Source of the DNA: Mesocricetibacter intestinalis
GTDB lineage: Bacteria; Pseudomonadota; Gammaproteobacteria; Enterobacterales; Pasteurellaceae
Reading direction: 5' to 3'
Assembly: GCF_004363295.1 (NCBI RefSeq)
Contig: NZ_SNYQ01000001.1
Span: forward strand, 372,001 to 436,000
Length of the DNA: 64,000 bases
Positions 8,895 to 18,317 of the stretch are shown here, one piece after another. The notes beneath the pieces were generated by a model. The model made no database searches and was not told the DNA's origin. It saw nothing but the letters and a program-made list of their open reading frames with translations. The position numbers and the translations under genes were made by a program. Each line of letters opens with the position of its first letter. The first letter of the stretch is position 1.

Positions 8895-10007
8895 TTATTT
8901 GACTTCACGGAACATAATTTCACTCGGAATAACGGAACCCTGCCAGTAAAGCTGAGTACTCACTTTTTCCGCCAGCTGCAGGAAGGCTTGGGTGATTTCG
9001 CCCTTAGGATCGGCGACAACGGTTGGGAAACCTTTATCCAAATCTTCACGCAAACGCAAATTCAACGGTAGTTGCGCCAGAATTTGGGTATGGTATTTCT
9101 GAGCGATTTTTTCCGCGCCGCCGCTACCGAAAATCGCCTCATAGTGGCCGCAGTTGCTGCAAATATGCATTGCCATATTCTCTACGATACCCAGTACCGG
9201 AACGGAAACCCGCTCAAACATAGAGATACCTTTCACCGCATCAAGCAGTGCAATATCCTGCGGAGTAGTTACAACCACCGCTGCGGTTACCGGAATCTGC
9301 TGCGATAAGGTCAGCTGGATATCCCCCGTACCCGGCGGCATATCAATTACCAGATAATCCAGATCCGGCCATAGTGTTTCGTTCAGCAACTGATTTAAAG
9401 CGCTGCTTGCCATCGGGCCGCGCCAGATAGTGGCACTGTCGGCGTCCATCAGAAAGCCGATGGAGTTGGCAAATAGCCCATGGGCATGAATCGGGGTGAT
9501 GTGCTGATTGTCCGGCGAGGTCGGGCGTTGATCTGCCGCACCGAGCATATGAGGCACGGAAGGGCCGTAAATATCCGCATCCAGAATACCGACCCGGGCG
9601 CCTTGCGCCTGCAATGCCAGTGCCAAATTTACGGTAACGCTGGATTTTCCCACACCGCCTTTGCCGGAGGTTACCGCAATAATATTTTTCACACCTTTTA
9701 CCGCAGGGTGTTCATTCGCCCGCTTCAGGGTAGCGATTTGATAATTCAGCTGCCATTTGACTTCCCGTGCCTGAGCAATATTCAGTAATTCGGGGGCGAG
9801 CGCCGTTTTCAATCTTTCGAAACCGCTGTTCCAAGCAAATGGAAGCGTGATTTCTATACGCAGAATATCTCCGCCTTTTTCCACTTTTTTCAGCGCCTTG
9901 AGTTCTATCAGATCTTTTTGTAATCCTTCGTCCCGATATTGTCGGAAACATTCGGAAATTCGGGTCTGCTGTTCGGTAGAGAGAGTATCGGAAAATAGGA
10001 TAGTCAT
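8895..10007 (-). CDS. mrp: Iron-sulfur cluster carrier protein Mrp/ApbC (NBP35 family ATPase)
   Basis: This is a cytoplasmic P-loop ATPase that binds and transfers Fe-S clusters to apoproteins. The 370-residue protein has an N-terminal MIP18-like region (about 1-95). The deviant Walker A motif SGKGGVGKSS follows, with Lys121, then DADIYGPSVPHMLG, and the cluster-binding CSNC pair at about 285-288. The gene is divergent from metG with 157 bp between them, the same pairing as in E. coli. That gap contains a perfect uptake sequence at 10085-10093. Confidence 0.95.
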   Translation of the reverse strand: MTILFSDTLSTEQQTRISECFRQYRDEGLQKDLIELKALKKVEKGGDILRIEITLPFAWNSGFERLKTALAPELLNIAQAREVKWQLNYQIATLKRANEHPAVKGVKNIIAVTSGKGGVGKSSVTVNLALALQAQGARVGILDADIYGPSVPHMLGAADQRPTSPDNQHITPIHAHGLFANSIGFLMDADSATIWRGPMASSALNQLLNETLWPDLDYLVIDMPPGTGDIQLTLSQQIPVTAAVVVTTPQDIALLDAVKGISMFERVSVPVLGIVENMAMHICSNCGHYEAIFGSGGAEKIAQKYHTQILAQLPLNLRLREDLDKGFPTVVADPKGEITQAFLQLAEKVSTQLYWQGSVIPSEIMFREVK

Positions 10008-10164
10008 GCTTTAATCCTTCACTAAGTAGAAAATTCCCGAGTATTTAACCATGATAGCGGGGCGCTGTTAAGCGAAATCTGCAAAAGTGCGGTTAAACTG
10101 GAAAAAAAGCCTGTGATCAGGTAAGATTGACGCCAATTTTGTCTTATTCCGGAAGGTAGAAATA

Positions 10165-12207
10165 ATGTCCACTTCTCTTCGTAAAATTTTAGTTACCTGT
10201 GCATTGCCTTATGCTAACGGCCCGATTCATTTAGGCCATATGTTGGAACATATTCAGGCGGATATCTGGGTGCGTTTTCAGCGTATGCGCGGTAACGAAA
10301 TCTATTTTATCTGTGCCGATGATGCTCATGGTACGCCGATTATGCTAAAAGCGGATCAGATGGGGATTAGCCCGGAGCAGTTGATTACAGAGGTGCGGCA
10401 ACAGCATATGGCGGATTTTGCCGGCTTTAATATCAGTTTCGACAACTACCATTCCACCCATAGCGAAGAAAACCGGGAATTGGCCGAGACGATTTACACC
10501 CGGCTGAAAAATAGAGGCTTTATTAAAATTCGCACTATCTCTCAGTTATTCGACCCGGAGAAACAAATGTTTTTGCCGGATCGCTTTGTAAAGGGTACCT
10601 GTCCTAAATGTAAAGCACCCGATCAGTACGGTGATAATTGTGAAGTTTGTTCTTCCACCTATAGCCCGATGGATTTACTCAATCCGCGTTCGGTGGTATC
10701 CGGCGCTACGCCGGTAGTCAAAGAATCCGAGCATTTTTTCTTTGATTTACCGAGCTTTGAACAAATGTTGAAAGACTGGATCAGCTCCGGTTCCTTACAA
10801 CAGGAAGTGGCGAATAAAATGCGCGAATGGTTTGAGGCGGGGTTGCAGCAATGGGATATTTCCCGCGACGCACCTTATTTCGGCTTTAAGATTCCGGGCG
10901 AGCAGGACAAATATTTCTATGTTTGGCTAGATGCGCCAATCGGCTATATGGCTTCCTTTAAAAATCTGTGTTCGCAAAAGAGCGGTCTGAATTTTGAAAG
11001 TTTTTGGGGCCAAGAAAGTCAGGCGGAGCTTTATCATTTTATCGGTAAGGATATTATGTATTTCCACAGCCTGTTCTGGCCGGCGATGTTGGAAGGCGCC
11101 CAATTCCGTAAACCGAATAATATTTTTGTACACGGCTATGTAACCGTGAACGGTGAAAAAATGTCGAAATCGCGCGGTACCTTTATTCAGGCGGCCACCT
11201 ATCTGAAACATTTGGATCCGGAGTACTTGCGCTATTATTATGCCGCTAAACTGAGCAATCGAATCGATGATCTGGATTTGAATTTGGAAGATTTCGTACA
11301 GCGGGTGAATTCCGATTTGGTTAATAAACTGGTGAATTTGGCATCGCGCAACGCCGGCTTTATTCAAAAACGTTTCGCCGGTAAACTTTCCGCTCGTATC
11401 GAAGATCAAGCATTATTCGACGAAGTGAGCGGACAGGCGGAAAAAATCGCCGACTGCTATGAAAACCGCGAGTTCGGTAAAGCGATACGCGAAATCATGG
11501 CATTAACTGATAAAGCCAATAAATATATTGATGACAAGGCTCCTTGGGTGCTGGCGAAAGAGGAAAACCAAAGCACGCAGTTGCATGATGTCTGCTCCAT
11601 GGGGATTCAGTTATTCCGCATTCTGATAGGCTATCTAAAACCGGTTCTACCACAGCTTGCTCAGCGTTCCGAAGCATTTTTACAAACGGAATTAAGCTGG
11701 CAAAATCTGCATGAGCCCTTGTTAGATCATAGTATTGCACCTTTTAAAGCGCTATTTACCCGTTTGGATATGAAAAAAATTGAAGCTATGCTCGAAGCTT
11801 CCAAACAGGAAAATGCCGGGCTCAATAATCCTGCGGAGCAGCCGAAAGCGCCGCAAGAGGCAGTTGAACCTTTCGAAGCGACGATTTCCATCGATGATTT
11901 TGCCAAGTTGGATTTGCGCGTGGCAAAAGTGTTGCAGTGCGAAGCCGTACCGGAAAGTAATAAACTGCTTAAATTTATTTTAGATTTAGGCGGTGAAACC
12001 CGCCAAGTCTTTTCCGGAATTAAAGCCGCCTACGATAAACCTGAACAGTTAGTGGGACGCCATGTAATTATGGTTGCCAATCTGGCACCGCGTAAAATGA
12101 AATTCGGTCTTTCCGAGGGAATGATTCTTTCTGCCGGCAGCGGCGGTAGCGATTTGTTCCTGTTGGATGTGGATCAGGGGGCGAAGGCCGGTAGTCGAGT
12201 AAAATAA
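10165..12207 (+). CDS. metG: Methionyl-tRNA synthetase
   Basis: This class I synthetase charges tRNA-Met and initiator tRNA. The 680-residue protein carries the HIGH-type motif HLGH at 22-25. The zinc-binding cysteines are in CPKC and CEVC (about 146-162), and the KMSKS signature is at about 333 ([10 protein letters not shown]). The anticodon-binding helical domain follows. A C-terminal EMAPII/Trbp111-like tRNA-binding and dimerisation domain runs from about 575 to the end ([18 protein letters not shown]). The ATG at 10165 follows a GGAAGG and matches the E. coli N-terminus. It is of the long, dimeric E. coli type. Confidence 0.98.
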   Translation: MSTSLRKILVTCALPYANGPIHLGHMLEHIQADIWVRFQRMRGNEIYFICADDAHGTPIMLKADQMGISPEQLITEVRQQHMADFAGFNISFDNYHSTHSEENRELAETIYTRLKNRGFIKIRTISQLFDPEKQMFLPDRFVKGTCPKCKAPDQYGDNCEVCSSTYSPMDLLNPRSVVSGATPVVKESEHFFFDLPSFEQMLKDWISSGSLQQEVANKMREWFEAGLQQWDISRDAPYFGFKIPGEQDKYFYVWLDAPIGYMASFKNLCSQKSGLNFESFWGQESQAELYHFIGKDIMYFHSLFWPAMLEGAQFRKPNNIFVHGYVTVNGEKMSKSRGTFIQAATYLKHLDPEYLRYYYAAKLSNRIDDLDLNLEDFVQRVNSDLVNKLVNLASRNAGFIQKRFAGKLSARIEDQALFDEVSGQAEKIADCYENREFGKAIREIMALTDKANKYIDDKAPWVLAKEENQSTQLHDVCSMGIQLFRILIGYLKPVLPQLAQRSEAFLQTELSWQNLHEPLLDHSIAPFKALFTRLDMKKIEAMLEASKQENAGLNNPAEQPKAPQEAVEPFEATISIDDFAKLDLRVAKVLQCEAVPESNKLLKFILDLGGETRQVFSGIKAAYDKPEQLVGRHVIMVANLAPRKMKFGLSEGMILSAGSGGSDLFLLDVDQGAKAGSRVK

Positions 12208-12240
12208 AACTTAGCGCTACTCGTATTTTTATTGATTTCA

Positions 12241-12272
12241 AGGCTCGACTATTTTAGTCGGGTCTTTTTATT
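12241..12272 (+). terminator. metG terminator
   Basis: A 10-bp stem (12241-12250 with 12256-12265, including two G-T pairs) with a short AT loop is followed by TTTTTATTTT. Confidence 0.75.
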
Positions 12273-12487
12273 TTGCTCCTCAAGTAGTTTGTATGAGGGG
12301 AATAAGAATAATCCTGATTATTTTTCTCAAGATAATTTATCCCTAATCATCTTATATTCATCAGAGGTCTGATCTCATTAGATTTTTGCTCACATCTATC
12401 AGCTTTACTCTGGGTTGTAGTCATATAAGGGCGACATAGTATTAGCCATTTACATTCAAATACAATCAAATAAAAATAATATATTTA

Positions 12488-12516
12488 TTGAATCTTAAAA
12501 AAAAAATTAATATAAT
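12488..12516 (+). promoter_or_regulatory. Promoter-like sequence for slam with an A10 tract in the spacer
   Basis: TTGAAT (12488-12493) and a perfect TATAAT (12511-12516) are exactly 17 bp apart. The spacer is CTT, then ten A, then TTAA. A homopolymer here can slip by one or two bases and change the spacer, a known way to switch promoters in Neisseria and Haemophilus. Transcription would start near 12523. An 11-bp hairpin (12523-12533 with 12538-12548, one G-T pair) would sit at the very 5' end of the mRNA. The other bases between metG and here (12273-12487) are AT-rich and hold nothing I can name. Confidence 0.6.
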
Positions 12517-12582
12517 CGCCGGAAATTTCTTTCAAGTGAAAGGAATTTGATAGGACATCAGGAAGTTAATACGGATATTAAA

Positions 12583-14067
12583 ATGGATTTTAAGCTAAAA
12601 AAAACGCTTTTTTTCACGCTCTGTGCGCTTTTTTGCCGCGACCTTGCGGCGGATCAGATCGGCGTCCAACGGGAACGATTACCGAACGAAGATTTTTCGG
12701 CGGCTTCCCCCCATCTAAATACGCAACCCAAAAATGAGCCTATTGCCGAACCGCAAACAGGAGAACAGACTGTTAGCATAACGGCGGAAGAATTGGCGCA
12801 GCGACCGGATTTACTGGTAAATGCCCTGGTTCCCGCTTTAGTGGCGAATAATGTGGAAGGGGTTGCCCTCTTGTTGCCTATTTACCAGAATTTGCCTGCC
12901 GAGCAGCAGGATCCCTTGCTACTCACCTGGGCGCAAGCTATGGTGGCAAAACGGCAGGGAGATCTGTCAACCTCCGTGGATCTTTACCGCAAAATTATTG
13001 CTGAACGGCCCGATTTAACGGCCGCCCGTTTACAATTGGCCATTGCGCTATTTAACAACCTTGAGAATGAAGCGGCTCAGGATCAGTTTAATAGACTGCG
13101 TAGCGAAGCGCTGCCGGATCCGCTGCGCCATCTGGTAAATGCTTATTTACAGGGAATCAACCAGCGGGATAAATGGAATTTTAACGGTGGTCTGACTTAT
13201 CTGCACGAAGCTAATATTAATAATGCGCCTAAAGCCGGTACGCAGCTGGACGGCTGGAGGCCCGGCAGCCGACCGGAAGATGCGCGCGGGGTGGGCTATG
13301 CTTTTTCCGGAGAAAAGAAATGGTCTTTAAGCGGCGGTTCTTTCAGCCTGCTCGGCATGGACTTCAACGGTAAGCATTACTGGAATAATCGTAAATATAA
13401 CGAACTTTCGCTCAGAACTCAGCTTGGTTTGGGATACCGTAATTTACAGTCGGAAATTTCCTTTGCGCCTTTTGTGGAAAATTACTGGTATGCGGGTGGC
13501 GAAAGTTCCGATGCTTCTAAGCGCGGAACCCTTCATCGTTATTCACGCACCAGCGGTGTTCGCACGGATATGTCCCGCTGGCTGAATAACCGCTGGAAAA
13601 TATCCTCGGTTTTGGAATACGGCGAAGCTCGTTATCCCGTGCGCAAATCACAGAACGGAAACAGTTATTCCGCTTCTGCGGTTATGCTGTACATTCCTAA
13701 CAGTAACCAATACTGGTTCGGCGGTATAGATTATTATCGCAAAAATGCTCAGGCTAAATATAATGCCTTCGATCGTAAGGGCATTCGTCTCGGTTGGGGA
13801 CAGGAATGGCCTTTTGGTATTTCCACCCGCCTGCAACTGACTTATGCGGAACGTAATTATAAAGAAGCTTATTTTGTTACGCCTTTCCATAAATTTTTGC
13901 AAAAAAACAGAGAGTACGGCAGCTTTTTTACCCTCTGGCATCGCCAGCTGCATTTCGGCGGTATCACGCCTAAACTAACCTGGAGTTACCATAAAACAAG
14001 CAGTAACAACCCTTTTTCCGCTTATGATAAAAACCGTGTGTATTTAGAATTAAGCAAGTATTTTTAA
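12583..14067 (+). CDS. slam: Slam: surface lipoprotein assembly modulator (type XI secretion outer-membrane translocon)
   Basis: Slam proteins sit in the outer membrane and move lipoproteins from the periplasm to the cell surface. This one has 494 residues from the ATG at 12583; an in-frame TTG at 12547 lies inside the leader hairpin and is less likely. A signal peptide (MDFKLKKTLFFTLCALFCRDLAA) is followed by a helical TPR-like periplasmic domain at about 70-190 (RPDLLVNALV, PALVANNVEGVALLLPIYQN, GDLSTSVDLYRKIIAERPDL). The C-terminal half, from about 205, alternates polar and aromatic residues as in a beta barrel (DUF560). It ends with LELSKYF, a terminal Phe as in many outer-membrane proteins. 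The gene directly precedes nine lipoprotein genes that look like its cargo. Confidence 0.88.
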   Translation: MDFKLKKTLFFTLCALFCRDLAADQIGVQRERLPNEDFSAASPHLNTQPKNEPIAEPQTGEQTVSITAEELAQRPDLLVNALVPALVANNVEGVALLLPIYQNLPAEQQDPLLLTWAQAMVAKRQGDLSTSVDLYRKIIAERPDLTAARLQLAIALFNNLENEAAQDQFNRLRSEALPDPLRHLVNAYLQGINQRDKWNFNGGLTYLHEANINNAPKAGTQLDGWRPGSRPEDARGVGYAFSGEKKWSLSGGSFSLLGMDFNGKHYWNNRKYNELSLRTQLGLGYRNLQSEISFAPFVENYWYAGGESSDASKRGTLHRYSRTSGVRTDMSRWLNNRWKISSVLEYGEARYPVRKSQNGNSYSASAVMLYIPNSNQYWFGGIDYYRKNAQAKYNAFDRKGIRLGWGQEWPFGISTRLQLTYAERNYKEAYFVTPFHKFLQKNREYGSFFTLWHRQLHFGGITPKLTWSYHKTSSNNPFSAYDKNRVYLELSKYF

Positions 14068-14234
14068 AAATTAACAATTTTCGCTAATTTGCTCTTGATA
14101 ACGGATACAAGCCTAAGGGAATGGACGGAACGGCAAAATATGGGAATATTGTCCGCTCGGGTTACATATTTCGTGATAGCCCGTTTATTTGATATTCGAA
14201 TGGAGTTCGAATCAACGTTTAAGGAGAAACATCA
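14068..14234 (+). promoter_or_regulatory. slam to first lipoprotein gap with a 7-bp dyad
   Basis: A perfect inverted repeat ATTCGAA / TTCGAAT (14194-14200 with 14206-14212) lies just before the AAGGAG of the first lipoprotein gene. No T run follows, so it is more likely a leader hairpin or operator than a terminator. Confidence 0.4.
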
Positions 14235-15119
14235 ATGAAACATATTCACAAAGGGAGCTTATCCCTCCTATGCTTATCTCTTCTGTTGGCCGCCTGTTCC
14301 GGCGGCGGAGGCGGAGGGAGTAATAGCAATAATGCGCCGCAGAATCCGCCGGGGCGGGGAGGCAATCCTCAGGCGCCGGCTCCGCAATCGCCTAATCCGC
14401 AAAATAACGGCGGCTATATCGTAGGTACCCAAGGTAAAGAGGGTCAAAATAAGGATACGCGCTGGAATGCCAATATAAATAAAGGTTCGGTACCTGTTTA
14501 TAACATTACGGCAACAAGACCGGGCAACCAAGGAAAAACCCTATTTGAAAAAACGCCAACGACGATCAAAGTACCCGCCGAGCAAAAGACCTATCCCGGC
14601 TATAAGTTCGAAGCCTTAGGTTGCGACGGTTTTTACGGCTATTATTTTGATACGGACGCAAATAAAGATCTATTTGTGGTCTACGGGTACGGTTTTAATA
14701 AAGATTTAGAAAGTAAAAACGTACCGGCGGATATGACCGCCGATTATGTGAAAAAAGACGGCTTTTTATTCTCGGTCAGAAATGTACAGGGCATTGATAC
14801 AAGCTTCCTTGCTGCCAAGGCGGATGTCGTTATCCAGTTTAAAAACGGAAAAATTACACGCGGCGAAATAACCCGAGATATACGGGAAGGCGATTCCTTG
14901 AAAAATACCCAATTATTTAAAGTGGAAAGCGGAAATTCGGTTAATCAGCTTGTGATTACCCCAACGGATAATCTTTCCAAAGGCCGTTTTAAAGAGGATA
15001 AAGGTATCGCAGAGGTTCATTATGTAGATTCCAGTAAAGGGGCGAATGATCGCAAATATCTTATTGGAACGGTCGATGCTAAAGGCTGGTATGGTATATT
15101 AAGCGCTGAAAAAAATTAA
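14235..15119 (+). CDS. Slam-array surface lipoprotein 1
   Basis: This is a predicted surface lipoprotein of 294 residues, the first of nine tandem paralogs after slam. The lipobox LLAAC puts the lipidated cysteine at 21, followed by six glycines, a feature also seen in Slam cargo such as factor H binding protein. A Pro/Asn/Gln stalk (about 30-58) leads to a folded domain with FYGYYFDTD (about 135), ADVVIQFKNGKITRGEI (about 195) and the C-terminal block KYLIGTVDAKGWYGILSAEKN. The start has AAGGAGAAAC before it. It is the most divergent member at the C-terminus (ILSAEKN rather than VLAAEKQ). The host ligand is unknown. Confidence 0.82.
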   Translation: MKHIHKGSLSLLCLSLLLAACSGGGGGGSNSNNAPQNPPGRGGNPQAPAPQSPNPQNNGGYIVGTQGKEGQNKDTRWNANINKGSVPVYNITATRPGNQGKTLFEKTPTTIKVPAEQKTYPGYKFEALGCDGFYGYYFDTDANKDLFVVYGYGFNKDLESKNVPADMTADYVKKDGFLFSVRNVQGIDTSFLAAKADVVIQFKNGKITRGEITRDIREGDSLKNTQLFKVESGNSVNQLVITPTDNLSKGRFKEDKGIAEVHYVDSSKGANDRKYLIGTVDAKGWYGILSAEKN

Positions 15120-15193
15120 TCTCAGTTTTAATTCATTCGATAATTATCAGGATTGATAGGGAAATCAGTCCTTCGGTTTAAGGAGAAACACTT

Positions 15194-16177
15194 ATGCAAA
15201 AAAACTATAAATTGCTCTTATCCACGCTGTGTTTATCAGCTTTTTTAAGCGCTTGTTCCAACAGCGGCGGTATTGATTTTCCGCCTCAGCAACAAACTCC
15301 GCCGGGTAAGGGGCAGCAGCCTCAGCCGCAGCCACAACCTCAGCCGCAACCTCAGCCTCAGCCGCAGCCACAACCTCAGCCGCAGCCGCAGCCGCAACCA
15401 CAGCCTCAGCCACCTAAGTCGCCGCCACCTGAACTACCGCCAAGAGCGGATAATCCTAAGCCGCCGGAAAAACCAGCATACCTGACCGGTACGATAAGTA
15501 AACTGGGTAAAGATAAAGATCAACGCTGGAAAACTACCCAGAATATCAGCAAGGATGCTATTCCCGTTTACAATATCAGCGCCACCTTAGATCAGAAGGG
15601 AGAAATTCTTCTGGTGAAAGAGCAAACAACAGTTAGCGTGCCTGATGCAAGGGTAGTGAACTATAAATTTGATCTATTGGGAACAGGGAGCGAAGGATTC
15701 TTCGGCTATTACTATGATTTACAGGGTAGAAACGATTTATTCGTAACCTATGCCTATGGCTTTGAGGAAGCGCGTGAAAATAAAAACAGCTTAGAAGATA
15801 TAAGTGCGACTTATAGTAAAAAGAACGGTTTCCTTTACACCTTGAAAGGTATCGAATCTGCGGATATCCATGAAAGCCGTTCCACGGCAGATGTTAATAT
15901 CCAGTTTAAAAATGGAAAAATTAGCAAGGGAGAAATTTCCGTAACAGCTTCTAATGGTAATACGACCCAGTTATTTAAAGTGGAGAAAGGGGATTCGGTC
16001 AGACAATTATTGATTACTCCGACAGAGCATCTGGCGGAAGGTAAACTCAAAGATGATAAGGGAACAGCCAACGTACATTACGTAAATTCAGCGCAAGGTG
16101 CCAATGATAATAAATATCTGGTAGGTAACGTTGAAGGGAAAAATTGGTATGGGGTACTTGCGGCGGAGAAGCAGTAA
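15194..16177 (+). CDS. Slam-array surface lipoprotein 2, with a long (PQ)n stalk
   Basis: This 327-residue lipoprotein has Cys21 in the lipobox FLSAC. It is the only member without the polyglycine run (CSNSGGID). The stalk is an almost pure Pro-Gln dipeptide repeat (about residues 41-74) coded by alternating CCG/CCT/CCA and CAG/CAA codons at about 15317-15411. The globular part shows EGFFGYYYDLQG, ADVNIQFKNGKISKGEI and the family ending GVLAAEKQ. No hairpin separates it from gene 1, so the two are probably co-transcribed. The 6-base repeat unit would change stalk length, not reading frame. Confidence 0.82.
   Translation: MQKNYKLLLSTLCLSAFLSACSNSGGIDFPPQQQTPPGKGQQPQPQPQPQPQPQPQPQPQPQPQPQPQPQPQPPKSPPPELPPRADNPKPPEKPAYLTGTISKLGKDKDQRWKTTQNISKDAIPVYNISATLDQKGEILLVKEQTTVSVPDARVVNYKFDLLGTGSEGFFGYYYDLQGRNDLFVTYAYGFEEARENKNSLEDISATYSKKNGFLYTLKGIESADIHESRSTADVNIQFKNGKISKGEISVTASNGNTTQLFKVEKGDSVRQLLITPTEHLAEGKLKDDKGTANVHYVNSAQGANDNKYLVGNVEGKNWYGVLAAEKQ
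15317..15411 (+). repeat. Pro-Gln coding repeat in lipoprotein 2
   Basis: The tract consists of 6-base units (CAG/CAA plus CCT/CCG/CCA) with longer 12- and 18-base periodicities, such as CAGCCGCAGCCACAACCT occurring more than once. Expansion or contraction would keep the frame and alter stalk length. Confidence 0.85.
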
Positions 16178-16191
16178 TTCGCCGTAGAATT

Positions 16192-16300
16192 TCAGCCTTA
16201 TTTTTCAAGGATTGAAAATTAAGGCTGATAGCTTGGGAGCTTATTAGGCAATAAATAATATGCTCCTTTTATGGTTAAACCCATTGTTTACAACGGGTTT
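16192..16300 (+). other. Two dyads in the gap between lipoproteins 2 and 3
   Basis: A long stem-loop TCAGCCTTA...TAAGGCTGA with an inner TTTTCA/TGAAAA arm spans 16192-16228, and a second dyad AAACCC...GGGTTT spans 16277-16300. Neither has a good T run. The first shares its TCAGCC arm with the terminator-like hairpins after genes 3-6. Confidence 0.5.
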
Positions 16301-16354
16301 ATATTTCATCGACATAATCTTTATAGGGAAATTAATATTTTAGGGAGAAAACAT

Positions 16355-17218
16355 ATGAAAGATTATAAAAAACTATTGTCCATATTCTGCCTGTCGGCAC
16401 TTTTGGCCGCTTGTTCCGGTGGTGGTGGCGGTGGAAATAAACCGCCGCAGCAAACGCCTCCCGGCGGTCCTATGCCTGAACGGCCACAACCGCCGAAACC
16501 GGATATACCACCGGCTAAACCTGAGTACTTTACCGAAACTGTTAATAAAGACGGCAAAAATAAAGATAGCCGCTGGAATAGTACCCAGAATATTACCAAG
16601 GATGCAATTCCCGTTTATGAAATATCTCGGATCAAGGATAGAAAAGGTCGAATTATCCTAGATCATAAACAAGAGATAATAGCTAAGGCTAAAGATCGCG
16701 GCAGATTTAATAGTTATAAATTTGACTTATTAGGCCAGGAAGGATTCTATGGGTATTACTTTAATACGCATAGAGGACAGATTTTTGTGAATTATGCTTA
16801 TGGCTTTGATAAGTCTCTGGAAAATAAAAATGTTCCCGCTGATATGACAGCAACTTATAGTAAGCAAGGCGGCTTTGTTTATACCCTGGATTATCCTGAG
16901 ATAGGTAAAAATCTAAGGGATTCCAGTGTTTCAAAAGCCGATGTAAATATTCAATTCCAAAAAGGTAATATTGTAAAAGGAGAAATATTGGATCCATCAA
17001 GCAAAGAACAGCTATTTAAAATAGAAAAAGGAAATTCTATTAATCAACTTGTATTTACCCCTACAGATCCTTCGGCTTTCGGCAGCTTAACCAAGGATAA
17101 AGGGATTGCAGACGTGAATTATCTGAACTCGGCTAAAGATAAAAACGATCACAAATACCTAGTAGGTACGGTAAAAGCAAATAACTGGTACGGCGTATTG
17201 GCCGCTGAAAAACAATAA
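16355..17218 (+). CDS. Slam-array surface lipoprotein 3
   Basis: This is the shortest member at 287 residues. I use the ATG at 16355, which follows AGGGAGAAAACAT and gives the shared MKDYKKLLS signal. The frame upstream of it (from 16271) has no signal peptide and is leader DNA. The lipidated Cys20 in LLAAC is followed by six glycines and a short Pro-rich stalk (about 30-55). The domain shows YFTETVNKDGKNKDSRWN, EGFYGYYFNTHRG, ADVNIQFQKGNIVKGEI and NNWYGVLAAEKQ. The central part is more AT-rich than the stalk. The ligand is unknown. Confidence 0.82.
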   Translation: MKDYKKLLSIFCLSALLAACSGGGGGGNKPPQQTPPGGPMPERPQPPKPDIPPAKPEYFTETVNKDGKNKDSRWNSTQNITKDAIPVYEISRIKDRKGRIILDHKQEIIAKAKDRGRFNSYKFDLLGQEGFYGYYFNTHRGQIFVNYAYGFDKSLENKNVPADMTATYSKQGGFVYTLDYPEIGKNLRDSSVSKADVNIQFQKGNIVKGEILDPSSKEQLFKIEKGNSINQLVFTPTDPSAFGSLTKDKGIADVNYLNSAKDKNDHKYLVGTVKANNWYGVLAAEKQ

Positions 17219-17224
17219 AAATCA

Positions 17225-17260
17225 GGCTGAAAATAACATTACGGTTATTTTCAGCCCTTT
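17225..17260 (+). terminator. Hairpin after lipoprotein 3
   Basis: A perfect 13-bp stem (17225-17237 with 17244-17256) with a six-base loop is followed by a short T run. It could terminate or only reduce read-through into gene 4. Confidence 0.7.
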
Positions 17261-17303
17261 ATTAAAAATTTAAGGGAATATATCTTTTATTTAAGGAAAA
17301 ATA

Positions 17304-18317
17304 ATGAAAAATTATAAAGTCTTATTATCCGTATTTTGCTTATCCGCCTGTTTAGCCGCCTGTTCCGGTGGTGGCGGTGGCAATAATGCCCCGCAAAATC
17401 CGCCGCGCGGCAACCAGCCGCCGCAACAAATACCGCCTCAGAAGAAAAATCCGCAACCTCAATCGCCGGACAAAAAAACTGAGCAACCTCAGTCGCCGGA
17501 AAGTGGTAAAAAGCCAGAACAACCTAAATTGCCGGATAGCGGGCGCAATCCTCAGCAACCGCCGCAAACCAATCCTATACCACCGCAACCGCCAAAGGTA
17601 GAAGCACCTCAACCGGAAGCTAAAGCTTATTTTACCGAAACGGTAAATAAAGATGGTCAAAATAAGGATATGCGTTGGAATTCCTCTGCAATAAAAAAAG
17701 ATTTTATACCTGTATATGATATAGATTTTATTGAGGATACGAATGGTAATTATTCTTTCGTAAAGGAAGAAGTAATTGTTAAGGCACCGAGTAAAAAAAC
17801 TAATAATAATCATCATGATATCACTCTTTTAGACGATGATTTTTTTTACGGGTATTATTTTAATTTAGATAATGAAAATATTCTATTTTCGAATTATTTT
17901 TATGCTTTTAGTCCTCAAATAGAAAATAAAAATGTACCATCAAATATCACTGCTAACTATAGTAAGTCTAATGGTTTTTCATATACGATAAGGAACAGTA
18001 ATGTAGAAAAACATCACTCTGGTAATGTTGATGTTGCGGATGTTAATATTCAATTTGCAAATGGAGAAATTATAAAAGGCGAAATATCAAAAAAAGAAAA
18101 GGGAAAACATGTTCAGTTATTTGAAGTGGAAAAAGGAAAAACAATAAATCAATTGATTTTTACGCCTAAAAATAATAGTTTTATAAAAGATACTGATAAA
18201 GGTACTGCCGATATACATTATCTAAATTCAACTAAAGATGCTAACGATAATAAATATCTGGTAGGAACGGTAGATGCAAAAGGTTGGTATGGCCTATTGA
18301 CAGCAGAGAAACAATAA
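17304..18317 (+). CDS. Slam-array surface lipoprotein 4
   Basis: This 337-residue lipoprotein has Cys20 in the lipobox CLAAC, then SGGGGGNN and a long stalk (about 28-110) rich in Pro, Gln, Lys and Ser with repeated PQSPESGKKPEQPKLPDSG-type segments. The C-terminal domain contains YFTETVNKDGQNKDMRWN, DDFFYGYYFNLDN, VADVNIQFANGEIIKGEI and GWYGLLTAEKQ. Its coding DNA from about 17690 to 18250 is strikingly AT-rich compared with the GC-rich stalk. From codon 305 onward the DNA is the same as in gene 5. Confidence 0.82.
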   Translation: MKNYKVLLSVFCLSACLAACSGGGGGNNAPQNPPRGNQPPQQIPPQKKNPQPQSPDKKTEQPQSPESGKKPEQPKLPDSGRNPQQPPQTNPIPPQPPKVEAPQPEAKAYFTETVNKDGQNKDMRWNSSAIKKDFIPVYDIDFIEDTNGNYSFVKEEVIVKAPSKKTNNNHHDITLLDDDFFYGYYFNLDNENILFSNYFYAFSPQIENKNVPSNITANYSKSNGFSYTIRNSNVEKHHSGNVDVADVNIQFANGEIIKGEISKKEKGKHVQLFEVEKGKTINQLIFTPKNNSFIKDTDKGTADIHYLNSTKDANDNKYLVGTVDAKGWYGLLTAEKQ

